This document shows, one piece after another, positions 1-6,727 of a DNA stretch of 64,000 nt (position 1 is the stretch's first letter; each line of letters begins with the position of its first letter). Made by a program: the position numbers and the translations under genes. Location of the stretch: NCBI RefSeq assembly GCF_900101335.1, contig NZ_FNKA01000002.1, forward strand, positions 858,521 to 922,520. The letters are read 5' to 3'. Source of the DNA: Quadrisphaera sp. DSM 44207 (GTDB lineage: Bacteria; Actinomycetota; Actinomycetes; Actinomycetales; Quadrisphaeraceae). Under the pieces are notes generated by a model that ran no database searches, had not been told where the DNA came from, and was given only the letters and a program-made list of their open reading frames with translations.

Positions 1-146
1 CGGGCCAGTGCTCCCACCGCGGCGGACCGGTCGGCCCGGTACCCGGCCTGCAGGGCGGCCACGCGAGCGCCGACGTACCGCTCCAGCTGCTCGTCCCTGC
101 TGCCGGGAGGCGCTCCTGCAGCCGCTGGCGGCCTCACCGTGCTCAT
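1..146 (-). CDS. cse2: Cse2/CasB (Cas11e), N-terminal part only, cut by window edge
   Basis: Only the first 48 codons are inside the window. The ATG overlaps the stop of cas8e (ATGA), so the two are translationally coupled, and a GGAG ribosome site sits inside the cas8e tail. The readable N-terminus, with RDEQLERYVGARVAALQAGY followed by a basic stretch and SAAVGALA, resembles actinobacterial Cse2 openings. Cse2 is the small helical subunit, present as a dimer in type I-E Cascade, that stabilises the R-loop. Position directly after cas8e fits the usual order cas3-cas8e-cse2-cas7-cas5-cas6-cas1-cas2. The remaining genes should lie beyond base 1. Identification rests on position plus this short N-terminus. 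Confidence 0.85.
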   Translation of the reverse strand, partial: MSTVRPPAAAGAPPGSRDEQLERYVGARVAALQAGYRADRSAAVGALA

Positions 147-1828
147 CGGGTGCTCCTCTCCTCGACGATCTCGTCGCCGGCGGCGTCGGCGTGTGCGGAG
201 CTCGGTCCGGCCGCGAGCACGAGCGCTCTGCGCAGGGCCGCGAGGAACCAGGCCTCGGCCAGGGCCGAGGTGACGTGGTGTCCGCGCACCTCGCGGCCGA
301 CCCACGCCGGCGAGCCGGCGTCAGCGAGGAGCTCGTCACCGATGACGCGCACCGCGTGCCACACGAACCGCTCCCAGGCCTCGCGTCGCTGCTGCGGATC
401 CACGCTCGGCTCCAGGGAAGCGAGCCAGAGCCGGTAGGGGGCGTCGAGGACGAAGTACGCCTGCTCCCTCGCCCGGTCGCGCGGCCCCTCAGGCTCACCT
501 CCGGCGGCCGCTGCGAGGTTGCCGGCGAGGTTCGCGAGTGCGAGGGCGGCAGCGTCCGCGGCGCCGACAGCGTCGATGGCGGCGCGCCGCAGCTCCCGTC
601 CCTCGTGGCCGAGCAGGACGGCGTGGACGAGCAGCGCGTCGTCCACGATCTCGTCGATGACCGAGCTGTTGCTGCCGTACCGGACACCGATGGCGCGAGT
701 GCGCACGCTGTAGCGATCGGACAGGTGCTCCTTGTCGCGCAGGAGAGCGAGCCAGTCCAGCACCGCTGGCGCGAGGTCCCGTGACGCGTCACCGGGCGTG
801 CCGCCTCGTTCCGTCTGCGGTAGCAGAGCGGGCAGTCCTCGCCACAGGGCCCGCTCGGGTTGGTGAGTCCGGGGCATGTAGACCGGTGACTTCTTGACGG
901 TCCTCTCCTGCGCCTCGCTGCGCCGCCAGGCGGTCATCGTCTCCAGCAGGTGCTGGTTCTGAGGCCGCAACGGGTCGCCGTTGGCGATGAGCACTCCGGT
1001 GACCGCGTCGCCGTCCCGCAGCAGGCGGATGCGCCGGCTCTGCCAGGTCAGCAGGTCGGCGGGACCACCGGGATGGCGGCCCTCGGCTTCCACCGCCGGG
1101 CCGTGGGGCGCTCGCTCCCACACCGCGGTGTCGCTCGCGGACCACGGCTGCTCGTCGCGGTCGACCAGGACGAGGTTCAGGAGCAGGGTCTCGAGCAGGT
1201 CGGCCCCCTCGACCAGCAGGCCGCCGAGCTGGCCGGACCACCCAGTGCCGATCGGGTAGCCCTTGCCGCCCTTGACCCGTGGGTCCCCCACGGCGCCGGA
1301 CTTGATGCCGGAGGGGTCGAAGGCCTGGGCGTGCACCAGCCAGCGCGCTGCCTCCGCGAGGCCGATGCTCCGCAGGCTCCGCCCGGCGCGCGTGGTGAAG
1401 TACTGGGCGTTGTTCGGCACATCGGCGATCAGGGACGTCAGGCCCGAGGCCCCGTCCTTGGCCGTGCGCAGGTCGGCGACCTGGAAGAAGGGCGTCGTGG
1501 GCGAGAGCAGGTCGAAGCGCTCGGCGTGCCCCTCGAGGTGGGCCCGGACGTGCTCGGCGAGATCGACCTCCCCGTTCCAGGCCGCAGCCCAGTGGGCGAC
1601 CGGGTCGTCCCGGTCCCACGGCACCGCCCGGTGCAGGAGGGCGAGCAGCAGGCGGTACAGGGCGACGCCCTGCGTGGGCACCTCACCGGTAAGCCCCTGC
1701 AGCTCGCGGGCCCGCACGAAGGCGTCCAGGAGCGAGACCCCCTCGAGGTCCCCGGCCAGGGTCCGCACGAGCAGCCACGGCTGCGTGCGCAGGTCGAACG
1801 TCGTGCCGTCAGCCGTCGCGTGGGACAT
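143..1828 (-). CDS. cas8e: Type I-E Cascade large subunit Cas8e (Cse1/CasA)
   Basis: A 561-residue protein of normal Cse1 length. The N-terminus (FDLRTQPWLLVRTLAGD) matches the family's F-L-x-x-x-P-W start. Further in are the Cse1-like segments PFFQVADLRT and GDPRVKGGKGYPIGTGW, a GQLGGLLVEG-L-ETLLLNL stretch and an IANGDPLRPQNQH stretch. Cas8e recognises the PAM, helps open target DNA and recruits Cas3. Its ATG shares one base with the cas3 stop (TGATG) and its stop overlaps the cse2 start, so it is the second gene of a tightly coupled operon. No frameshift or missing block is apparent, which suggests a functional interference complex. Confidence 0.95.
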   Translation of the reverse strand: MSHATADGTTFDLRTQPWLLVRTLAGDLEGVSLLDAFVRARELQGLTGEVPTQGVALYRLLLALLHRAVPWDRDDPVAHWAAAWNGEVDLAEHVRAHLEGHAERFDLLSPTTPFFQVADLRTAKDGASGLTSLIADVPNNAQYFTTRAGRSLRSIGLAEAARWLVHAQAFDPSGIKSGAVGDPRVKGGKGYPIGTGWSGQLGGLLVEGADLLETLLLNLVLVDRDEQPWSASDTAVWERAPHGPAVEAEGRHPGGPADLLTWQSRRIRLLRDGDAVTGVLIANGDPLRPQNQHLLETMTAWRRSEAQERTVKKSPVYMPRTHQPERALWRGLPALLPQTERGGTPGDASRDLAPAVLDWLALLRDKEHLSDRYSVRTRAIGVRYGSNSSVIDEIVDDALLVHAVLLGHEGRELRRAAIDAVGAADAAALALANLAGNLAAAAGGEPEGPRDRAREQAYFVLDAPYRLWLASLEPSVDPQQRREAWERFVWHAVRVIGDELLADAGSPAWVGREVRGHHVTSALAEAWFLAALRRALVLAAGPSSAHADAAGDEIVEERSTR

Positions 1829-4677
1829 CAGCGCTCCTCACCGGTGGTCGTCACGAGCAGTCCGCGGTCGCGGTGGTACTCCAGCCGGTGGCCTGGCAGC
1901 TCAGCCGACAGGTCGGCGTCCAGCTCCAGGACGAGCTGGCCGGACAGCCAGTGCGAGTCCTGCCATCCCGGGTACCAGGTCTTCTCCAGGGCCCTGATCA
2001 CCGCGTCCGCGTGACGGCCGTTGGACAGGTGGACCGGCAGCCGCAGCGTGCAGGTCGCCGCCGCGCGCGCGACGTCGTCGCCGGGTCGGAACTCGGTGGG
2101 GATCGCCTGACCGGCGTGGTCGGTCGTCCACGGCAGGAGCCGCACAACGCCGTCCACCCGGTGGACGACGACGACCTCGATGCCGTCCTCGCTGTCGCGG
2201 ACCTGCCCCTGGCCCTGCGGGGTGTCGTCCGTCTCCCCGGCGGACCCCTGCAGCCACCCGACCAGCGACTCACCCGTCCTCTTCACCGGACCGAGCTGGA
2301 ACTCGCGCGCCCTTCTGTCCTGATCCGCCTCGCGCTCGACTCGTCGAGCTTCAGCGTCGGCGTAGACCTGCTCCCATCCGTCCGGGGGCACGAGGTCCTG
2401 GGCGTAGGCCGCCTGGACGAGCGGCGCGATGTCACCGGGGAGGTCGAGGTGTCCTCGCTCGAAGCGGTCCTCGAGCACGGCGAGGGACCTCAGGAGCGGC
2501 GCGCGGTGGTACACGGTCTCGGAGCCGCGCACGAGCACCGGTGGTCGCGCCGTCCAGTCGGACACGCCGGTCACGAGGCACCGAGGCTGCCGCACGGACG
2601 CTGGCCGCTCGCTCTGGTCCTGTCCTCGCTCGTGCCGGTGCAGCCGCCCGAGGCGCTGCAGCACGAGATCCACCGGGGCGAGGTCGGTCACCATGAGGTC
2701 GAGGTCGACATCGAGGGACTGCTCGATCACCTGGGTGCCCACGACGACGACGCGCTCCGGGCGCCGTCGACCGGCGGCCGCCACCGTCTGCGGCGGGCCC
2801 AGGCGCTGCAGGAGCTCCCGCTCGCGGGTGGCGCGGTCGACGGCGATGAACCGGGAGTGCAGCAGGAGCACTTCGCAGTCCAGCCGCTCACGCAGCAGGT
2901 CGTACGTGGCCTGAGCGCGACCGACGGTGTTGCGGACGACCGCTGCGCACCCGCCGCCAGCGAGGGCCTCGGTCAAGACCGCCAGGAGCGACTCGTCGTC
3001 GTCGGCGAGCCTCTGCAACCGGACTCGCTGCGTGCGGGCGCCGTCCCGAGGCACCTCGACCTGCGGCACGCCTCCGGTGGACGCCGTGATGACCGGGTAC
3101 CCGACGTCCCCGTCGAGCACGTCGTAGGCCGCCTCCGCCACTCGTGGACCGCGACCAGCGACCGTGCGGCCCCGGTCGTAGGCGGCGACGAGGGCGCGGC
3201 GCTGGGCAGCTGGCAGGGTGGCCGAGAGCACCACGGTCGGCACGCCGTAGGCGCCCAGCCAGTGCAGGACCCGATGCAGGTAGCTGCCCATGAAGACGTC
3301 GACGGCGTGGACCTCGTCGATGACGACGACCTTGCTCACGAGCGCCAGGTGGCGCAGCGCCAGGTGGCGGCTGCGCAGGGCGGCGAACAGGACCTGGTCG
3401 ATGGTGCCGACCACGAAGGACGACAGCGGTCCCTTCTTCCGGCCGCGCAGCCAGGCGTGGGCGATGGCCGTGGCCCGCTGGTGGCCTCCGCCGCCGCTCG
3501 AGTCCTCGTCCGGTGCCACCGCGGCAGGACCGCCGGTGCGCCACAACTCCTGCGCCTCGGAGTTGAGCGCCGCCTTGCCGTGCGCCAGGAACAGGGTGAG
3601 GTCGGCGTCCGGGCCTTCGACGGGCAGGCGCTGCACCCACCGACGCACCCTGCTGAACATCGCGTCGGACGTCGCCATGGTGGGCAGGGCCACGAAGACC
3701 CCTCCGGCGCCGACGCGATGGGCGAAGACCTCCGCCGCGGCGAGGGCCGCCTCGGTCTTGCCCACCCCCATCCGGTCCTCGATCACGAGCAGTCCCGGTA
3801 CCTCGGCGTTGCGAGCGGCGACCACCGCGGCGCGCTGCACCGGTCGCAGGCTCGCACCCGCCGGGAGGTCGAAGCGGTCGGAGAACAGGTGGTCGTCGTC
3901 CTCGGGTGGCGCCTCCGGGTGCCACTGCGCCGGCAGGTCCAGGTCAGTCCATGCAGCGGCAGCCCGCTCGAGGGAGGACCGGTGCTCGCCGTACGGAAAG
4001 AGGTCGCGGTTGCTGGCGAGCCAGTCCGCCACGATGACGGCCGCGCTGAGGAGCACCTGAGCGGGATAGGGCAACGGCGTCTGCGACCACACCGGTAGTC
4101 GGTCGGCCACGCAGGTCAGCCTCGTCATGTGGTCGAGCAGCTCGTCCTGCACCGAGACCCATGCGTCGCGGCCGATGAGGCTGCTGCGCTCGGCAGCCGC
4201 CTGCAAGTGTCCGCGCTCGGGCGGGGAGCCGTGGTGGCCACCCACGATGACCGCGTACGTGCTCGCGACGCGCCGACTCCACCCTGACGCCTGCAACCAC
4301 CGGGTGAGCACGAGCTGACCTGCCATGTCGTGACGCAGGAGCGCCCGGTCGGCTAGGACGGGAGGCATGTCCAACCCCGCCGCCCTCATGCGTGCGGTCA
4401 GGTACGGAGCCTGCTTCTCGACTTGGACAGCGAACGCCGGAGTCGCCTTGCCGATGTCATGGACTCCGGCGAGCCACGTCAGGAGCAGCCGACCGTCCGC
4501 GTCACCACCGGGGAGGGCCTGAGTGATCTCGTAGCGCACTGCCGTGGGGAGCCACCGGTCCCAGAGGAGGCCAGCCACCGCCGCGGAATCATGGAGGTGC
4601 TGGGGCAGTGACAGCCATGCGTCGTCCTCGGGGCTGGACTTGGCCCACACGCTCTGCGCTGCTGTGCTCAGCTCCAT
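1828..4677 (-). CDS. cas3: CRISPR-associated helicase-nuclease Cas3 (HD + DExH)
   Basis: A 949-residue single-chain Cas3. An N-terminal HD nuclease carries HLHDS, HDIGK (near residue 73), LRHDM and GGHHGS, all metal-binding positions. The SF2 helicase follows, with Walker A MGVGKTEA (about 304), a DEVHAVD box (about 454), LSATLP, and a motif VI region around QRLGRLHRH. Cas3 is recruited by Cascade to nick, unwind and degrade target DNA. I chose ATG 4677 because GGAGG lies six bases upstream; an in-frame GTG at 4704 is less well placed. The gene is first in the cas operon and reads into cas8e with a one-base overlap. Upstream is a CRISPR-like regulatory locus (see 4834-4914). Confidence 0.95.
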   Translation of the reverse strand: MELSTAAQSVWAKSSPEDDAWLSLPQHLHDSAAVAGLLWDRWLPTAVRYEITQALPGGDADGRLLLTWLAGVHDIGKATPAFAVQVEKQAPYLTARMRAAGLDMPPVLADRALLRHDMAGQLVLTRWLQASGWSRRVASTYAVIVGGHHGSPPERGHLQAAAERSSLIGRDAWVSVQDELLDHMTRLTCVADRLPVWSQTPLPYPAQVLLSAAVIVADWLASNRDLFPYGEHRSSLERAAAAWTDLDLPAQWHPEAPPEDDDHLFSDRFDLPAGASLRPVQRAAVVAARNAEVPGLLVIEDRMGVGKTEAALAAAEVFAHRVGAGGVFVALPTMATSDAMFSRVRRWVQRLPVEGPDADLTLFLAHGKAALNSEAQELWRTGGPAAVAPDEDSSGGGGHQRATAIAHAWLRGRKKGPLSSFVVGTIDQVLFAALRSRHLALRHLALVSKVVVIDEVHAVDVFMGSYLHRVLHWLGAYGVPTVVLSATLPAAQRRALVAAYDRGRTVAGRGPRVAEAAYDVLDGDVGYPVITASTGGVPQVEVPRDGARTQRVRLQRLADDDESLLAVLTEALAGGGCAAVVRNTVGRAQATYDLLRERLDCEVLLLHSRFIAVDRATRERELLQRLGPPQTVAAAGRRRPERVVVVGTQVIEQSLDVDLDLMVTDLAPVDLVLQRLGRLHRHERGQDQSERPASVRQPRCLVTGVSDWTARPPVLVRGSETVYHRAPLLRSLAVLEDRFERGHLDLPGDIAPLVQAAYAQDLVPPDGWEQVYADAEARRVEREADQDRRAREFQLGPVKRTGESLVGWLQGSAGETDDTPQGQGQVRDSEDGIEVVVVHRVDGVVRLLPWTTDHAGQAIPTEFRPGDDVARAAATCTLRLPVHLSNGRHADAVIRALEKTWYPGWQDSHWLSGQLVLELDADLSAELPGHRLEYHRDRGLLVTTTGEER

Positions 4678-4727
4678 CGCCGCCTCCAGACGACCGCAAG
4701 CCACTGTCGGACCTGATCCGTACCGTT

Positions 4728-4756
4728 GCGATACGTCCGGTCACTCAGCGCAGCAA
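4728..4756 (-). promoter_or_regulatory. Weak candidate cas3 promoter
   Basis: On the minus strand TTGCTG (4756-4751) is followed after 17 bases by TATCGC (4733-4728). Both hexamers match sigma-70 consensus only at about half the positions. It would give a leader of roughly 45 bases before the cas3 ATG and lies 42 bases downstream of the protospacer-like site. Offered as the best candidate seen, not as a secure call. Confidence 0.3.
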
Positions 4757-4780
4757 AGCAGACTCCCGCCTCCCTGGATA

Positions 4781-4794
4781 GGGACTGAAGTCCC
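4781..4794. promoter_or_regulatory. Inverted repeat upstream of cas3
   Basis: GGGACT-GA-AGTCCC, two perfect six-base arms. It sits between the protospacer-like site and the candidate cas3 promoter, so it could be an operator or a small hairpin in a leader transcript. No known regulator motif was recognised. Confidence 0.35.
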
Positions 4795-4797
4795 CCT

Positions 4798-4817
4798 CTC
4801 CCTCCCCCTTGGTGCAT
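4798..4817 (-). promoter_or_regulatory. Partial self-protospacer upstream of cas3
   Basis: Reading down the minus strand from 4817, ATGCACCAAGGGGGAG matches the first 16 bases of the mini-array spacer (4882-4863) at 14 positions, including an unbroken 8-base seed. The mismatches are at positions 9 and 12. In type I-E Cascade every sixth guide base (6, 12, 18) is flipped out and unpaired, so the position-12 mismatch should cost little. The three bases 5' of the protospacer are AAC, sharing AA with the common I-E PAM AAG. Limited complementarity next to a cas gene is the arrangement expected for binding without cleavage. Confidence 0.55.
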
Positions 4818-4833
4818 GTTGGTCTGCGCCGAG

Positions 4834-4914
4834 CAGGAAAGCCCCGCGTGCGCGGGGAACATGCAGCTCCGCCCTGGTGCATCGGATCACCCCCGCGGTC
4901 GTGGCGGGGACGTC
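4834..4914 (-). CRISPR. Degenerate two-repeat I-E mini-array, candidate CreR-like regulatory crRNA gene
   Basis: Reading the minus strand, the same direction as cas3. Repeat 1 (4914-4883) has stem CCCCGC/GCGGGG around a 7-base loop and ends in GTGATCCG, close to the ATGAGCCG-type handles of actinobacterial I-E repeats. A 20-base spacer, ATGCACCAGGGCGGAGCTGC, follows (4882-4863). Repeat 2 (4862-4834) has GTTCCCCGCGC, then GCGGGG with a normal 4-base loop; against the 29-base E. coli I-E repeat I count 20 identities. A normal I-E unit would be 29+32 bases, so the short spacer and diverged repeats distinguish this from an active array. Such degenerate mini-arrays beside cas genes are known as CreR (crRNA-like repressors of cas promoters) or creA of CreTA modules. 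No further repeat was found. The rest of the gene-free stretch 4678-5115 holds a weak promoter, an inverted repeat and a half copy of a palindromic repeat. Confidence 0.6.
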
Positions 4915-5082
4915 GGTCCAGCTGCACGTAGAGGGTGTCACGGCGCAGCCGGCAGCCTTCTCGAGCCTGCCTCGTCGAGGCGCATCCAGCGGGCTGTGAA
5001 GACATCCCGCCGAGGGACCGTCGTCGCCGGGCCTGCTGCGTGGTGGTCCTGCCGGTCGCCGGGCGTCCGACCGCGAACCGGG

Positions 5083-5104
5083 CGTGCAAGATCACCGCGG
5101 GAAG
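5083..5104 (+). repeat. Single half copy of the dnaE2 palindromic element
   Basis: CGTGCAAGATCAC, then GCGGGA one base later, agrees with 56900-56921 (right arm and flank of the palindrome in dnaE2) at 20 of 22 positions. No inverted partner arm was seen nearby, so it is either a decayed copy or a coincidence. Confidence 0.35.
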
Positions 5105-5115
5105 GCGCAGGCTCC

Positions 5116-5121
5116 TAGGCT
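5116..5121 (+). promoter_or_regulatory. -10 element TAGGCT of a leaderless start
   Basis: TAGGCT fits the actinobacterial TANNNT pattern and ends six bases before ATG 5128, with no ribosome site between. Transcription would start at the ATG itself. It drives what is now a pseudogene. The same TAGGCT-N6-start layout recurs at 22102. Confidence 0.5.
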
Positions 5122-5127
5122 GCGCCG

Positions 5128-5548
5128 ATGAGCGACGTCGTCGACACCATCCGCGACCTCACCGCCGACCAGCGCACCGAGACCCTCGTGGCGACGCTGC
5201 TGGACGCACACCACCCTGCGCGGGCAGGGCTGGGTGGTCGCCGAGGTCTCCCTCCACGAGGCGGACCTGGACTGGTCGGCGCTGACCGAGCCCGACGAGG
5301 TCGCGGGCGTCCTCGACCTCCTCGGCCGGGCCACCGCGAAGATCCACTGCGTCTCGGACGAGGGCAGCGACCAGGCCCTGGTGCGCTTCTAGACCGAGGA
5401 GGCGGTCAGCGACGTCGTCGACGCCAGCCCCGGCGGGGACGACGGCTTCGTCGACTTGGTCGACGTCGGCCTCTCCTGCGGCCAGCTCGTGCGCGACGAC
5501 TCCCGGCTGTTCGTCGCCTTCCGCGACGGGCGCGTCCCGGGGCTGTGA
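5128..5548 (+). pseudogene. DUF2252 family gene, remnant with large internal deletion, frameshift and stop
   Basis: The first 28 codons (ADQRTETLVATLLDAH) look like a DUF2252 N-terminus. Right after this the frame shifts, and another frame continues with the family's C-terminal end: GWVVAEVS, EADLDWSALTEPDEVAGVL, ATAKIHCVSDEGSDQALV, then LVRDDSRLFVAFRDGRVPGL. In full-length members about 300 residues separate these parts, so the kinase-like core is gone. A TAG at 5390-5392 also replaces an expected Gln codon (CAG) in the F-Q-TEEA motif. Promoter and terminator remain, but no functional protein is expected. Function of intact DUF2252 proteins is poorly defined. Confidence 0.85.
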
Positions 5549-5559
5549 GCGCGCGGCGC

Positions 5560-5612
5560 ACGGACGGCGCCGGCCACCGAGGACCCTGTCCTCGGTGGCC
5601 GGCGCCGTCCGT
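5560..5612. terminator. 25-bp perfect hairpin between convergent genes
   Basis: Arms 5560-5584 and 5588-5612 are perfectly complementary (core GGCGCCGGCCACCGAGGAC) with a three-base loop CCT. It sits between the stop of the DUF2252 remnant and the stop of the minus-strand cell-wall-binding gene, so it can terminate both. No long U-tract follows, as is usual in high-GC actinomycetes. Confidence 0.85.
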
Positions 5613-5648
5613 CGTGCCGGGCCGCTGCGCCCGGCGTCGCAGCCGCGG

Positions 5649-6680
5649 TCAGCCCTGCGCGGCCGCCTTCGCCTGCTCGACCACCTTCTGCGGGACCACG
5701 GCGGTGCCGCCGAAGACCCAGCTGCGCCCGGTCAGGTCCGCGGCGTGCTTCATCAGGTACCCCGACGTCGCCGCGCCGAGCTCGTCCTTGGACTCGATGA
5801 ACAGCAGCGGCGTGCCGGTGGCCCCGGCGGCGGGGGCCGCCACCAGCGCGTCGGCCGGCACGTCGCCGGCGGAGACGAGCGCGGCGTTGGAGCGGGTGAA
5901 GTGCTCGTCCGCGATCGCGTCGTCGGCCACCAGTGCGGCCGTCTCCTGCCGGTTCGCCCCGCCGAGGCGGGCCGTGCCCTTCAGCGCGGCGTAGGTGCTC
6001 TCGGAGACGACGGCCGTGCCGCCGAGCACGGTGCGCGTCTGCGTGCCCAGGTCCTCCAGCGCCTTCGCCGTCGCGCCCGGCACGCCGTCGACCCTGGTCA
6101 GCAGGATCGGGTAGGTGCGGGCGTACGCCACCGGGCCCGCGGCCAGCGCGTCGGCGTAGGCGGTGCCCGAGGCGATGTAGACCTCCTCGGGAGCGAACTC
6201 GCCGGCACGGGCGACCGCGGCGGCCGTGGCGTAGCGGTCCTCGCCCCAGAAGCGGATGACGGAGCGGTCCGCCTCCAGCGCGTCCTCCTGGTGCTGGGAG
6301 ACCATCGCGGTCCCGCCGATGATCCACACGTTCTCCGCGCCGAGGCGGTCCATCTCCCGCTCGGTCGCCGCCGGCACGCTGTCGACGTCCGTGTAGAGGA
6401 TGGGGGCGTTCTTCAGGCCGGCCACGTAGGAGGCGGTCAGGCCGTCGACGAGGGCGTCGCGGTTGACGAGGACGACGTCCGTGGCGGGCACGCCGTCCGG
6501 GTAGAGCGCCTCGGACGCCGCCACGGCGGTGTCGACGCGGGTCTCGCCCGCGACGCGGGTGCTGAAGTCGAAGCCGGCGGCCGCCTGGGCCGGCGCGGCG
6601 ACGGCGCCGAGGCAACCGGCGCCCGCCAGGACGGCGAGGCCGAGGCGGGCGGCGCGCCGCCGGGAGGGGGTCGAGGTCAC
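5649..6680 (-). CDS. Secreted cell-wall-binding repeat 2 (CWB2) protein
   Basis: A 343-residue protein. GTG 6680 has a GGAG site upstream and opens a basic n-region (RRRAARLG), a hydrophobic core and an APAQAA cleavage region, a Sec signal peptide. The mature part contains three tandem CWB2-like units, each with a variant of the ADTVLVNRDALVDGL / ENVWIIGGTAMVS pattern: WIIGGTAMVS, RTVLGGTAVVS and WVFGGTAVVP. CWB2 modules bind anionic wall polymers in clostridia. No extra catalytic domain is present, so it may be a stand-alone wall anchor or scaffold. It follows the ferritin-like gene by 47 bases and probably shares its transcript. Confidence 0.85.
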   Translation of the reverse strand: MTSTPSRRRAARLGLAVLAGAGCLGAVAAPAQAAAGFDFSTRVAGETRVDTAVAASEALYPDGVPATDVVLVNRDALVDGLTASYVAGLKNAPILYTDVDSVPAATEREMDRLGAENVWIIGGTAMVSQHQEDALEADRSVIRFWGEDRYATAAAVARAGEFAPEEVYIASGTAYADALAAGPVAYARTYPILLTRVDGVPGATAKALEDLGTQTRTVLGGTAVVSESTYAALKGTARLGGANRQETAALVADDAIADEHFTRSNAALVSAGDVPADALVAAPAAGATGTPLLFIESKDELGAATSGYLMKHAADLTGRSWVFGGTAVVPQKVVEQAKAAAQG

Positions 6681-6695
6681 AGAGGGCTCCTGAGC

Positions 6696-6726
6696 GGGTG
6701 GGAGGGGGCGGGAGGGGGCGGGGCGG
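6696..6726 (+). repeat. G-rich direct repeat between ferritin-like and CWB2 genes
   Basis: GGAGGGGGCG is repeated twice in tandem within a run of five or more G tracts on the plus strand (template strand for both flanking genes). It satisfies a simple G-quadruplex pattern. Nothing else is seen in this 47-base gap. Confidence 0.4.
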
Positions 6727-6727
6727 C

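Noticed and set aside
4915..5115. A longer CRISPR array
   Set aside because: No third repeat with CCCCGC/GCGGGG and correct flanks is present beyond 4914 or below 4834.
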